DNA from: Zymoseptoria tritici IPO323
Taxonomy: Eukaryota; Ascomycota; Dothideomycetes; Mycosphaerellales; Mycosphaerellaceae
Assembly: GCF_000219625.1 (NCBI RefSeq)
Contig: NC_018211.1
Coordinates: forward strand, 558,001-622,000
Direction of reading: 5' to 3'
DNA length: 64,000 nucleotides
A model generated the notes under the pieces. The model did no database searches and was not told where the DNA came from. It saw only the letters and a program-made list of their open reading frames with translations. Below are positions 33,342 to 45,051 of this stretch, one piece after another. Position 1 is the stretch's first letter, and each line of letters begins with the position of its first letter. Both the position numbers and the translations under genes were made by a program.

Positions 33342-34520
33342 ATGTCTACCGAGACGGAAATGGAAATAACAGACGCAAGCTTAGCCCCTTAGACTCCAAA
33401 AGCTACGGCTAGAGGGGACGAGGAAGTTACGTTTGAGTCTCTTAAACCCCTGCCGTTGCCGGAGGAACTACTAAAAAGAACCGGCATTCCTTTTATACCT
33501 AGGAAAAGGCAAAACCCCTTCGAATTTAGTATCTCCCTAACTCGTAGCCCTTCTCTCGGAAAGAAACAAACACTCTCTTACACGCCCGCGAACGAGAAGA
33601 TCCTACAAGCCCGACAGCTACTAGTCGAAGCGGCGGGGGATCTAGTCGGGTTTCTAGGAGAATAAACCCGGGTTCTCGACCTTCTCGAAGTCTTTCGGCA
33701 CTTTACCGAGCGTACAGACTTTAGGACAACGTCCTAAATCTTCGCAAAGCAAGTCTCGAACCTAGAAACGACAATAAAGAAACTAGTAGCATAGGCGAAG
33801 AAGCCTACTTTCGCAGACGTTATTAAGGGAGACAGCGGATCCGCTACCTCTACCTCTACCTCCTCGACAACAAAGACAATATAACAACAATAACAACAAC
33901 AATAACAACAATAGTAGACGACCGTCTCCCGGAGGGCTAGCAAGCCGAAAGAACAAGCAGAACCGATGCCTCTTATCCTTATACCAAAGGATAAAGAGAA
34001 GGAACTCGACTAGATCGCAACCCGAGACAAAATTAACAATGCTCTTAAAGGCGAAGACCAAGAGCTAGCTGTCCTTACGATAAAGAAATCGTTTCGGGGC
34101 AATATTGTCCTAAACTTTGTAATAGAGAAAGCCCGCTAACGAACGATCGATAGCCTTACTAAGGTTACCGATATCGTAGGCAAGGCATAGGTAATAGAGG
34201 ACTCTCTCTAGCACAAGGTCGTAGTCTACGGCGTCTCGACCGCGAACTTTAATACGCTAACGGGCCTATAGGACATTTAACGAGAAATTAAGACCTTTAA
34301 TAGAGGTCTTAAACTCGTAGGCACCCCGATTTGGCTAACGAACGAAGAGAGAAGAAGGACTCTTACTAGGGCGACAGTTCTAGTAGGTTTTGCTACCGAG
34401 GAGGAGGCAAAAAGGGCTATTTAAAACCGTCTATACGTAGGCGCGGACAGCCTAAGAGTCGAAAAGGCGAAGGATCGTATATAATAGAAAGGGAGGCCCC
34501 TAGAACGTTCTACATATTAG
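33342..34520 (+). pseudogene. LINE C ORF1
   Basis: ATG at 33342 (context AAGACAATGTC) opens a 393-codon frame with scattered TAGs. The order is an acidic start, a Pro-rich segment with RKRQNPFEF, a leucine-rich stretch (LLEVFRHFTE), a CAA/CAATAA polyglutamine tract at about 33885-33912, and an RRM-like end with VLVGFATEEEAKRAI. It should bind the LINE RNA. No CCHC knuckle or obvious Tyr-converted knuckle is seen before the TAG at 34518. The frame overlaps ORF2 by 7 bases. Confidence 0.8.
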
Positions 34521-37500
34521 AACACTCTCTACGGATTTTCTACGTTAATCTTAACCGATCTATCGAGGCTATAGAGTCTACCTTAGACGTCGCGGTTAAG
34601 TAGAAAGCCGACCTTCTACTAGTCTAGGAACCGTAGACTATAGAAGACCCGATAACAGGCTACAAAGAGACAAGATCTATCGTATACCGGGAGTACAACT
34701 AGCTATTCCTAACGACTACGGATTCTACAATCCGGCTAAGGACAATACTATATATTAGCATAAGACTTAACGTTAATATCTCTCCTATTTTATTAGACGA
34801 TAGCGACATACTTTCCTTTGTTATTTTAGACAAGAGGGGCAACAAAATCTAGATAGTTAATCTCTACAACGAGAAAGACCTTCGAGATACCGAGAACCCG
34901 CAAAACCGACGAACAACAGAGAGAAGCCTCTACTCTCTACGCAACACGATCCTTCCAAACACTCTACTAGTAGGAGACTTTAACCTTAAACACCTGTCCT
35001 AGGATCCGAGGGGAAAGGATACTACTAGTGCCCGCGAATTTATAGAGTAGATAGAAGACTAGGGCTTTACTCTACGTAATATAATAGGTGTCGGGACCTT
35101 CTATAGGCCGCACCTAGACGCAAAGTCGGTCCTAGACCTAACGTTTATAAGAGGATCCTTATCTACGAAAGAAATTAACTAGAGAACGATTCCGATAGGC
35201 TTAGATTATAAGGCTATATCTATAGACCTTATTAGCGCGCAAGATCGAGCCTAATAGAAGAAAGTAGTTCTAGATATAGCTTCCGCGGATTAGGAACTGT
35301 TTACAGATCTCCTAATAAGCAAGGCGACGTCTATTAACTATACGAACTCCCTCGACGACATCGCAGACTCCTTTACCTCGTGTATTACCGAATCGATGTA
35401 GGGAGCAATCCTAGAGAAAGTAGTATACGCCTGCGCAAAACCTTAGTAGAACAGAGAGCTACGCACGCTACGCCGCATAATGTCTAGAACATATAGATAG
35501 ACCTTTACCTGCGGACGTACGCCGACGCTAGACGAGAAAGAGGCGTATACGAAAGCGAGAAACGAGTACTTCTAAGCTATTAAAACAGCTAAGAAGAACT
35601 ACTAGAACGCTTTCCTCGAAAAAGAAGACTCGAAATCTATCTTTAAAGCTATGTCCTATACTAGGAATAGCAGCCGAAGATAGATACCTACGATAAATAA
35701 CGAAGATTCTTTCGAGGGGAAATGTAAGGCCTTCTCCGAAGCCTTATTTCCGCGCCCTCCTGCCGAGGAACCTCTACCTAGCCGTTAGGAAGCATATACA
35801 GCCGGGGATTAGGGCTAGACTACGCTAACCGAAGAGGAACTCGCTGCCGCCTGTAGTACGAAGATAGTAAAAGGAAAAACGCCGGGCCTAGACGGTATTA
35901 CGCAAGCTATTATTAGTAAAGCGTACAGCGCTATTCCTATTACCTTTTTACGTATATATAGGAGGCTACTCGACGAAGGACACTACCCCTAATGCTGGAA
36001 AGTTGCGACAGCCGTAGTTCTAGCAAAGCCGGGAAAACTAGACTATTTAGTCCCTAAGGCCTACCGAGTTATCTCTCTCCTAAACTACCTTAGTAAGATT
36101 AGTAAGAGAATACTCGCAAAACGCCTAGGGATTATCGTAGAGACGAAGCCCCTTCTATACGACTTGTAGTTAGGAGGGCGAAAGAAGAAATCGGCTATTA
36201 ATACGGTACTTCTCTTAACAAACGAAATCGAGGAGAATCGAAGAAAGAAAAAGAAGACTTCGGTTATCTTCCTTAACGTAAGAGGAGCATACAACTACGT
36301 TACAAAGAACCGACTGTTAAGAATAATAATCTAGTTAAGGCTTCCGTATAGCCTTATACATTAGGTTTAGTCGTTTATAAGTAATAGACGCCTACGAATA
36401 GCATTCGACAGACAGATATAGGAATTCTAGGACGTAGAGATCGGCGTTCCGCAAGGCAGCCTAATGTCTCCTATCCTCTTTCTTATCTATACGCGCGACA
36501 TATTCTTCTCGCTATAAGGAGTTACTCCTAGTTCCTACGTCGACGACATTAGACTATCTACCTCGTCTACGTCCCTTAAGAAGAACTCTAAGGTACTAGA
36601 ACGTAAGGCAAGAAGGCTAATAGACCTAGGAAAGAAGAACTCGATTGCTTTCGACCTAGCAAAGACAGACCTAGTACACTTCTCGAAAGGGAAAGGGTCC
36701 GATTGCCCGGTAATTCTTCTAAATAGCGATATTGTTCGCCCGGCAAAGAAAGCGATAAGGTGGCTTGGGATTTAGCTAGACGCCGGTCTTACCTTTAAGG
36801 AGCATATTGTAATAAGATCGGCATAAGCACAAGTAGCATTCTATCAATTAGAAAGACTAGCAAATACCGAACGCGGTCTATCTTCTATATCGTTAAGAAA
36901 GATCTACCTAGCCTGCGTTACTACAATAGTAGACTACGGGGCCCTGTTTTAGTAGCGGTCGAAAAAGAGCATAAAACCTCTAGTATCTCTACAAAGTAAA
37001 GCTTGTAGAAAGATCCTAGGCGTTTTCTGTACCGCCCTAAACGTCCCGTCCGAAGTAGAGTCAAATCTCTTCCCCCCGGATCTACGCCTAGAGAGGCAGT
37101 TAATTTTATACTCTCTACGCGTAGCAAAGCTACCCGAAAACTACCCCGTAAGACTCGCTATCTAAAGCGCGCCTTCGGATACGCGAGAAGTCCGACACGA
37201 GGACTCGAGAGAGATACTCCTACAAAAACGACAGAGAATACAGATACAACTACTCTATTATCGACTCCGACAATATAAGCATTTCGTAGAACACGAGAGG
37301 GCTAACTACGTAAAAGACGATCTCTTTAGCGTCTGGAAAACCCGATACGAAATAGTAAGACAACGGGAGATTAATAAGGTACCTAGGAATACAAATAGCT
37401 ACCTTAGTCGATTTCTATAGAGCTCGCTAGGAAAACATAGAATAGGAGGAAGACGCGCTTTAACTAGTGCCTTCTATACTGTCCTATTAGGACACGGATA

Positions 37501-37759
37501 CCTAAAGTCCTATCTCTATCGCTTTGGACATGTAACGACGCCAGACTGCCCTTGCGGACGACGAGAAACAGTAGAACACCTCGTATGTAGCTGCCCTATC
37601 TACGATGTATTTAGGCTACTACCGCTACGACAAGCATAATCTCTACTAGAAATAGTAGAAGATAAGGAACTCCGGAAACACCTTACTACCTTTCTCTCGG
37701 ACACAAAGATTGCTTCTAGGTCCTGGCACCTAGTAAGAGGCGAAGACGAGACCGTCTAG
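34514..37759 (+). pseudogene. LINE C ORF2 (endonuclease, reverse transcriptase)
   Basis: 1082 codons; the start position is ATA here (ATG in LINE D). The APE endonuclease has a *EP* block where QEPW is expected, GDFN at 34973-34984 and GLDYKAIS. The reverse transcriptase box YVDD is at 36536-36547. The C-terminal zinc segment CPCGRRET..HLVCSCPIYD begins at 37547, and TAG is at 37757. Many TAGs interrupt it. The tract 34255-35419 is almost identical to LINE E, unlike its flanks. Confidence 0.87.
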
Positions 37760-37987
37760 CCTACACTCCTTTTACTTTTCCTTATTTGTCTTTCTTTAAA
37801 GTCCTTCGATACTAGCTGGCTACTATCCTAGGCACGGGTCTTTCCCTAAGGTTAAGAGATACGAGAGAATAACGATTGTATATAGATAGACTGCTGTCGC
37901 GAGACAGCCGTCCTACATAGTCATAGACTCCTACAGGACGTAAATGGAACAAACAAACAAAACAAACAAACAATACTCCTTAACGGC

Positions 37988-39149
37988 TTCGACCTTATAA
38001 ACCTCTACCTTCTTATTTAGATAGTAAGGAGAGATATAGCCTTTCTTACTATAACTATAGCATTTAGTAATAGCTATCTACTCGCGATTACGATCGCTCT
38101 ACAGTAGACCTAAGTTCCTTCCGCTACTCGGACGAGAGTCGCTTACTTGCTAAACTCGTAGTAGGCCGCTAGCCTACTAGTTAGAAGGTTTCTTATCGAA
38201 CCTATTCTTTTTGTTCGGCTAGCGAGACTTATAAGGTTCGGCTACGGCTCGCTTACCGAACGACTTATCGGTAGTCTCGATCCTAGTCGCTAAACTAACT
38301 AACTCCTACCTACTAGGGGGAATAGTATAATGCTTTATAATAGTATCGCGAAGCGACGGCGACAGCTTTACGAGTAGGTAGCGAATCTTCTACGGCTCGG
38401 TGTAGTCGCCGAGCTAATCCTCTAGGATGTTTAGCCTTAAAGCGAACTTCTATACTATATCGTGTCCTTAGTATACTCTTTAAGGTAACGTCTAGTATAC
38501 GATTTACCGGATCCCTGACTACGTCTTATACGAACTTACGAAAGTCGGTAAACGTTAGACGGCTTATATCGTCTATACTATATTCCTAGTACTACTTCTC
38601 TTATAGGTCGCCTACGAGGTATATAACCCTATATAGGATCTTATTACGCTCGTCCTAATACGAGTCTAAGGCTAGCTTAAAGATAAGCTTAAGCTCCCTA
38701 ATAAACTATCGGCTCTCGGTAATGCTATTACCCTTAAATAGTTTCGGCTCCTTTAGCTTCGGGCGAGAGGCTAAGCTCCTCGTATATACTACGCTAGTGC
38801 TTCGTAAGCTAGCGACTAATTCGGGCGTACGGACGAAATCCTAGCTAAGTTAGCGGCGGCGCTAATTAAGAGAGTTAGCCGCTATAATCGATTAATCGTC
38901 TTCTACGTTTAGGCCGCTTATCTCCGGAGGCTCTTCTTCGGCTATCCTACGTAATCCCTTTATACGTACGCGTACGTCGCGTAAGCGAAGCGCCGCCTAT
39001 AGTCGGGCTACTTCCTCGTCTAGTTAGTTAATCTCCGCTTCGACATTATTAGGAGCCGCTAGAATAGATAGTGCCTTAGATCCTAGTTGCTCGCTACCGC
39101 CTCGCTAGAGACTAGTAGGTAGGTCGCTGTCGGGTATCGCGTCCGACAT
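37988..39149 (-). pseudogene. gag: Gypsy-2 gag
   Basis: ATG at 39149-39147 opens MSDAIPDSDLPTS and runs left with RIP stops. A coiled, charged N-terminal region (NNVEAEIN*LDEEVARL) leads to a capsid-like part (PKLKEPKLFKGN, KLIFKLALDSY). The zinc knuckle at 38021-38062 is CX2CX4HX4C with three of four ligands turned to Tyr. Gag packages the element RNA. It is cut from the rest of pol by LINE C at 37974. Confidence 0.85.
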
Positions 39150-39190
39150 TAGGTTCTATAGACCGCGGGCTCTTAGAGAAGAATTAGAAT

Positions 39191-39415
39191 TATAAGAAGT
39201 ATAAAGATGTCGTAGTCTATAGAACGCTAACTAATCGTCCGATTAGTAATAAAACTAATTCTTACTATTGTTACGAGGCACCTACGTGCCTCCTAATATA
39301 CGAGTGTGCGTTACGTACGTAGCTAAGAGGCTACGTACTCTCGGCTATCGTCTACGCCGAGCCTTAGCTCGACTTTACGTCTAAATCCTAAGTACATCGC
39401 TTAGCTTCCTTAACA
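39191..39415 (-). repeat. Gypsy-2 5' LTR (225 bp)
   Basis: Direct repeat of 27027-27251. It ends TTAACA, so the CA terminus is unmutated here, and is followed by TSD CTAAC. No convincing primer-binding site was found between it and gag. Confidence 0.88.
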
Positions 39416-39461
39416 CTAACCTCTTTATACGCGATACGGTAACGTAGAAAAGCGCTAGATC
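39416..39461 (-). pseudogene. Helitron helicase fragment between Gypsy-2 and LINE D
   Basis: These 46 bp read DLALFYVTVSRIKRL on the minus strand, the conserved end of the Pif1/Helitron helicase (PGLSYVAVSRV-type). It continues from 45052 on one side and into 27026 on the other. Confidence 0.85.
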
Positions 39462-40417
39462 ACATCGACATCCGCACTTCCATTGCACACCTAATATTGA
39501 CCCGATCATCACCAAACACGCACTATTCGAAAGCCCTTATCAAGGCCGTTCTAACGAACCCGCATTTACCCCGCTACCCTTAAAACCTGCGCCGCTACTA
39601 GAGTTCAAAGATTCACCTTGTTGCCCCCTTTAGGGTGCAAATTTTGCTAAACTCCGGGATTTGGCCCCCACCTCCGAAACCTTATTCCGACCTTACCTCC
39701 CCTACACTCGAAATATTCCCTATTTAGGGCATTGTATAAGGAGGGTTCACAACCTATACTATAACACTTTAACACACTATAACACAACTAATACGCTGCC
39801 GATTCGGACGCCGTGTAGCCCGTTTAAAAGCCCTCGACGAGAGCTTTTATTCTAGCTATTAAACGCCTGATTTGGTCGAATTTTGAAAGAGCTAAAGGCT
39901 AAACAAGAGCAGTGTTCCTAGGATACACAAACATACATATACATATATACTTAGTTCTCTCTACACTAGAGTTACCTATTGTCCTACGCCGCCGAGAGAG
40001 GAAGCTAAAGGAGTAGTGTAGTTTAGTAAGGACGAATTTGCACCTCTAGGGATTAGAGTAGTAGTACTAGCTATATAGCTAGATACTCTATATAGAGTAT
40101 AGGCCTACCTTTCCCTAGAGACAAAGGTTGTCCCGAACCTACTACGGCTACCTGCAGAACGCCTCTAAAGCCTGCTATAAAGACGCACGTTACTATAGGC
40201 TAAAGTACTTCCTAGAAGTAGAGGTATATTTATATATCTCTTCTCTCCTCTTTAAAGTATACCTTCTCCTATACTCTTGTATAGTAGGGAGAAGAGTGCC
40301 CTAGTGTCGCAAGTAGGCTAGGACCCGAACGCGATTAGAAATAGAGACGAACAAGTAGCCTTCTCGGCGTAAGACTGCTGAGCCTCTTTTCAAACAATAA
40401 ACAATAACAACAAGACA

Positions 40418-41584
40418 ATATCTACTAAGACGGAAATAACAGACGCAAGCTTAGCCCCTTAGACTCTAAAAGCTACGGCTAGAGGGGACAAGGAAGTTAC
40501 GTTTAAGTCTCTTAAAACCCTGCCGTTGCCGGAGGAACTACAAAAAAGAACCGGCATTCCTTTCCTACCTAGGAAAAGGCAAAACCCCTTCGAATTTAGT
40601 ATCTCCCCGACTTGTAGCCCTTCTCTCGGAAAGAAACAAACACTCTCTCGCACGCCTATAAACGAGAAGATCCTACAAGCCTAACAGCTACTAGTCGAAG
40701 TGGCGGGGGATCTAGGCGGGTTTCTAGAAGAACAAACCCGGGTTCTCGACCTTCTCGAAGTCTTTCGGCACTTTACCGAGCATATAGACTTTAGGATAAC
40801 GTCCTAAATCCTCGCAAAGCAAGTCTCGAACCTAGAAACGATAACAAAGAAACTAGTAGCACAGGCGAAGAAGCCTACTTTCGTAAACGTTATTAAGAGA
40901 GATAGCGGATCCGATACCTCTACCTCTACCTCCTCGATAACAAAGACAACACAACAACAACAACAATAACAATAACGTTAGACGACCGTCTCCCGGAGGG
41001 CTAGTAAGCCGAAAGAACAAGTAGAACCGATGCCTCTTATCCTTATACTAAAGGATAAAGAGAAGGAACTCGACTAGATCGCAACCCGAGACAAAATTAA
41101 CGACGCTCTTAAAGGCGAAGACTAAGAGCTAGCTGTCCTTACGATAAAGAAATCGTTTCGGGGCAATATTGTCCTAAACTTTGTAACAGAGAAAGCCCGC
41201 TAACGAACGATCGATAGCCTTACTAAGGTTACCGATATCGTAGGCGAGGCACAGGTAATAGAGGACTCTCTCTAGCATAAGGTCGTAGTCTACGGCGTCT
41301 CGACCGCGAACTTTAACACGCTAACGGGCCTATAGGACATTTAACAAGAAATTAAGACCTTTAATAGAGGTCTTAAACTCGTAGGTACCCCGATTCGGCT
41401 AATAAACGAAGAGAGAAGAAGGACTCTTACTAGGGCGACAGTTCTAGTAGGTTTTGCTACCGAGGAGGAGGTAAAAAGGGCTATTTAAAACTGTCTATAC
41501 GTAGGCGCGGACAGCCTAAGAGTCGAGAAGGCGAAGGATCGTATATAACAGAAAGGGAGGCCCCTAGAACGTTCTATATGTTAG
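40418..41584 (+). pseudogene. LINE D ORF1
   Basis: A 389-codon frame with ATA in place of ATG. The polyglutamine tract is at about 40951-40977. The RRM-like end reads SLRVEKAKDRI. It finishes with TAG at 41582-41584, 4 bp after the A of the ORF2 ATG, so stop and start overlap as ATGTTAG. It carries RIP stops throughout. Confidence 0.8.
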
Positions 41585-44500
41585 AACACTCTCTACGGAT
41601 TTTCTACGTTAATCTTAACTAATCTATCAAGGCTATAGAGTCTACCTTAGACGTCGCGGTTAAGTAGAAAGCCGACCTTCTACTAGTTTAGGAACCGTGG
41701 ACTATAGAAGACCCGATAACAGGCTACAAAGAGACAAGATCTATCGCATACCGGGAGTACAACTAGCTATTCCTAACAACTATAGATTCGACGATCCGGC
41801 TAAGGACAATACTATATATTAGCACAAGACTTAACGTTAATATCTCTCCTATTTTATTAGATGATAGCGACATACTTTCCTTTGTTATTTTAGACAAGAG
41901 GGGCAATAAGATCTAGATAGTTAATCTCTATAACGAGAAAGACCTTCGAGATACCGAGAACCCGTAAAACCGACGAACAATAGAGAGAAGCCTCTACTCT
42001 CTACGTAACACGTTCCTTCCAAACACTCTACTAGTAGGAGACTTTAACCTTAGACACCCGTCCTAGGATCCGAAGGGAAAGGATACTACTAGTGCCCGCG
42101 AATTTATAGAGTAGATAGAAGACTAGGGCTTTACTCTATGTAACACGATAGGTGTCGGGACCTTCTATAGGCCGCACCTAGACGCAGAGTCGGTCCTAGA
42201 CCTTACGTTTACAAGAGGATCCTTATCTACGAAAGAAATCGACTAGAGAACGATTCCGACAGGCTTAGACTATAAGGCTATATCTATAGACCTTATTAGC
42301 GCGCAAGATCGAGCCTAACAGAAGAAAGTAGTTCTAGACATAGCTTCCGCGGATTAGGAACTGTTTACAGATCTCCTAATAAGTAAGGCGACGTCTATTA
42401 ACTATACGAACTCCCTCGACGACATCGCAGACTCCTTTACCTTGTATATTACCAAATCGATGCGGGAAGCAATCCTAGAGAAAGTAGTATACGCCTACGC
42501 AAAACCTTAGTAGAATAGAGAGCTACGTACGCTACGCCGCACAATATCTAGAACATATAGACAGACCTTTACCTACGGACGTACGCCGACGCTAGACGAG
42601 AAAGAGGCGTATATAAAAGCGAGAAACAAGTACTTCTAAGCTATTAAAACAGCTAAGAAGAACTACTAGAACGCTTTTTTTGAAAAAGAAGACTCGAAAT
42701 CTATCTTTAAAGCTATGTCCTATACTAGGAACAGCAGCCGAAGACAGATACCTACGATAAATAACGAGGATTCTTTCGAGGGGAAATATAAGGCCTTCTC
42801 CGAAGCCTTATTTCCGCGCCCTCCTGCTAAGGAACCTCTACCTAGCCGTTAGGAAGCGTATATAGCCGGGGATTAGGGCTAGACTACGCTAACCGAAGAG
42901 GAACTCGCTACCGCCTATAGTACGAAGATAGTAAAAGGAAAAACGCCGGGCCTAGACGGTATTACGTAAGCTATTATTAGTAAAGCGTACGGCGCTATTC
43001 CTATTACCTTTCTACGTATATATAGGAGGCTACTCGACGAAGGACACTACCCCCGATGCTAGAAAGTTGCGACAGGCGTAGTTCTAGCAAAGCCGGGAAA
43101 ACTAGACTATTCGGTCCCTAAGGCCTACCAAGTTATCTCTCTCCTAAACTGCCTTAGTAAGATTAGTAAGAGAATACTTACAAAACGCCTAGGGATTATC
43201 GTAGAGACGAAGCCCCTCCTACACGACTCGTAGTTAGGAGGGCGAAAAAAGAAATCGGCTATCGATATAGTGCTTCTCTTAACGAACAAAATCGAGGAGA
43301 ATTAAAGAAAGAAAAAGAAGACTTCGGTTATCTTCCTCGACGTAAGAGGAGCATACGACTATATTACAAAGAACCGACTATTAAGAATAATAATCTAGTT
43401 AAGGCTTCCGCATAGCCTTATATATTAGGTTTAGTCGTTTATAAGCAATAGACGCCTACGAATAGTATTCGACGGATAGATATAGGAATTCTAGGATGTA
43501 GAGATCGGCGTTCCGCAAGGCAGCCCGATGTCTCCTATCCTCTTTCTTATCTATATGCGCGACATATTCTTCTCGCTACAAGGAGTTACTCCTAGTTCCT
43601 ACGTCGACGATATTAGACTATCTACCTCGTCTACGTCCCTTAAGAAGAACTCTAAGGTACTAAAACGTAAGGTAAGAAGGCTAATAGACCTAGGAAAGAA
43701 GAACTCGATTGCTTTCGACCTAGCAAAGACAGACCTAGTATACTTCTCGAAAGGGAAAGGATCTGATTGCCCGGTAATTCTTCTAAATAGTAATATCGTT
43801 CGCCCGGCGAAGAAAGCGATAAGGTAGCTTAGGATTTAGCTAGATGCCGGTCTTACCTTTAAGGAGCATATTACAATAAGATCGGCATAAGCATAAGTAG
43901 CATTCTATCGATTAGAAAGACTAGCAAATACCGAACGCGGTTTGTCTTCTATATCGTTAAGAAAGATCTACCTAGCCTACGTTACTACAATAGTAGATTA
44001 CAGGGCCCCAGTTTGGTAGCGGTCGAAAAAGAGTATAAAACCTCTAGTATCTCTACAAAGTAAAGCTTGTAGGAAGATCCTAGGCGTTTTCCGTACCGCC
44101 CTAAACGTCCTGTCCGAAGTAGAGTCAAATCTCTTCCCCCCGGATCTACGCCTAGAGAGATAGTTAATTTTATACTCTCTACGCGTAGCAAAGCTACCCG
44201 AAAACTACCCCGTAAGACTCGCTATCTAAAGCGCGCCTTCGGATACGCGAGAAGTCTAATACGAGGACTCGAGAGAGATACTTCCGCAAAAACGATAGAG
44301 AATATAGATACAACTACTCTGTTATCGACTCCGACAATACAAGCATTTCGTAGAACACGAGAGGGCTAACTACGCAAAAGACGATCTCTTTAGCGTCTGG
44401 AAAACCCGATACGAAATAGTAAGACAACGGGAGATTAATAAGGTACCTAGGAATACAAATAGCTACCTTAGTCGATTTCTATAGAGCTCGCTAGGAAAAC

Positions 44501-44823
44501 ATAGAATAGGAGGAAGACGCGCTTTAACTAGTGCCTTCTATACTATCCTATTAGGACACGGATACCTAAAGTCCTATCTCTATCGCTTTAGATACGCAAC
44601 GACGCTAGACTGCCCTTGCGGACGACAAGAAATAGTAGAACACCTCGTATGTAGCTGCCCTATCTACGATGTATTTAGGCTACTACCGCTACGACAAGCA
44701 CAATCTCTACTAGAAATAGTAGAAGATAAGGAACTCCGGAAATACCTTACTACCTTTCTCTCGGATACAAAGATTGCTTCTAGGTCCTGGCACCTAGCAA
44801 GAGGCGAAGACGAGACCGTCTAG
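41578..44823 (+). pseudogene. LINE D ORF2 (endonuclease, reverse transcriptase)
   Basis: ATG at 41578 starts MLEHSLRIFYVNLN. GDFN lies near 42040, and YVDD at 43600-43611 sits in the longest open stretch of this copy (43528-43827). The C-terminal zinc segment lies near 44611-44670 and the stop is TAG at 44821. Stops elsewhere abolish function. This copy best shows the original start. Confidence 0.87.
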
Positions 44824-45051
44824 CCTACACTCCTTTTACTTTTCCTTATTTGTCTTTCTTTAAAGTCCTTCGATACTAGCTTGCTACTATCCTAGGCACG
44901 GGTCTTTCCCTAAGGTTAAGAGATACGAGAGAACAACGATTGTACATAGATAGACTACTGTCGCGAGACAGCCGTCCTACATAGTTATAGACTCCTACAG
45001 GACGTAAATGGAACAAACAAACAAACAAACAAACAAACAAAGCGCTAGATC

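Larger units (their letters stand above)
32379..37973 (+). mobile_element. LINE C: full-length Tad1-like LINE inserted in Gypsy-2
   Basis: 5595 bp with a 14-bp TSD, TACTCCTTAACGGC, at 32365-32378 and 37974-37987. Layout: 5' UTR of 963 bp, ORF1, overlapping ORF2, 3' UTR with two hairpins (GCTGTC-GCGA-GACAGC, then CGTCCT/AGGACG) and an AAAC tail. The 5' end (AGAGACATCGACATCCGCAC) agrees with LINE D and LINE E within a few bases, so the copy is not truncated. It is inactivated by in-frame stops. Confidence 0.92.
27027..39415 (-). mobile_element. Gypsy-2: complete chromodomain Gypsy retrotransposon inserted in the Helitron
   Basis: Two 225-bp LTRs are flanked by the 5-bp TSD CTAAC at 27022-27026 and 39416-39420. 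In the minus orientation the order is 5' LTR, gag, protease, reverse transcriptase, RNase H, integrase, chromodomain, antisense gene, polypurine tract, 3' LTR. LINE C splits it at 32379-37973. Without LINE C it is about 6.8 kb. Removing it joins the Helitron helicase frame exactly. All gag-pol reading is RIP-broken. Confidence 0.92.
39462..45038 (+). mobile_element. LINE D: full-length Tad1-like LINE inserted in the Helitron helicase
   Basis: About 5.58 kb with TSD AAAGCGCTAGATC at 39449-39461 and 45039-45051 (the leading A bases are ambiguous with the tail). It starts ACATCGACATCCGCACTTCC and ends with an (AAAC)n tail. It has the same layout as LINE C. It keeps the ORF2 ATG but has lost the ORF1 ATG (ATA at 40418). 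Confidence 0.92.
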
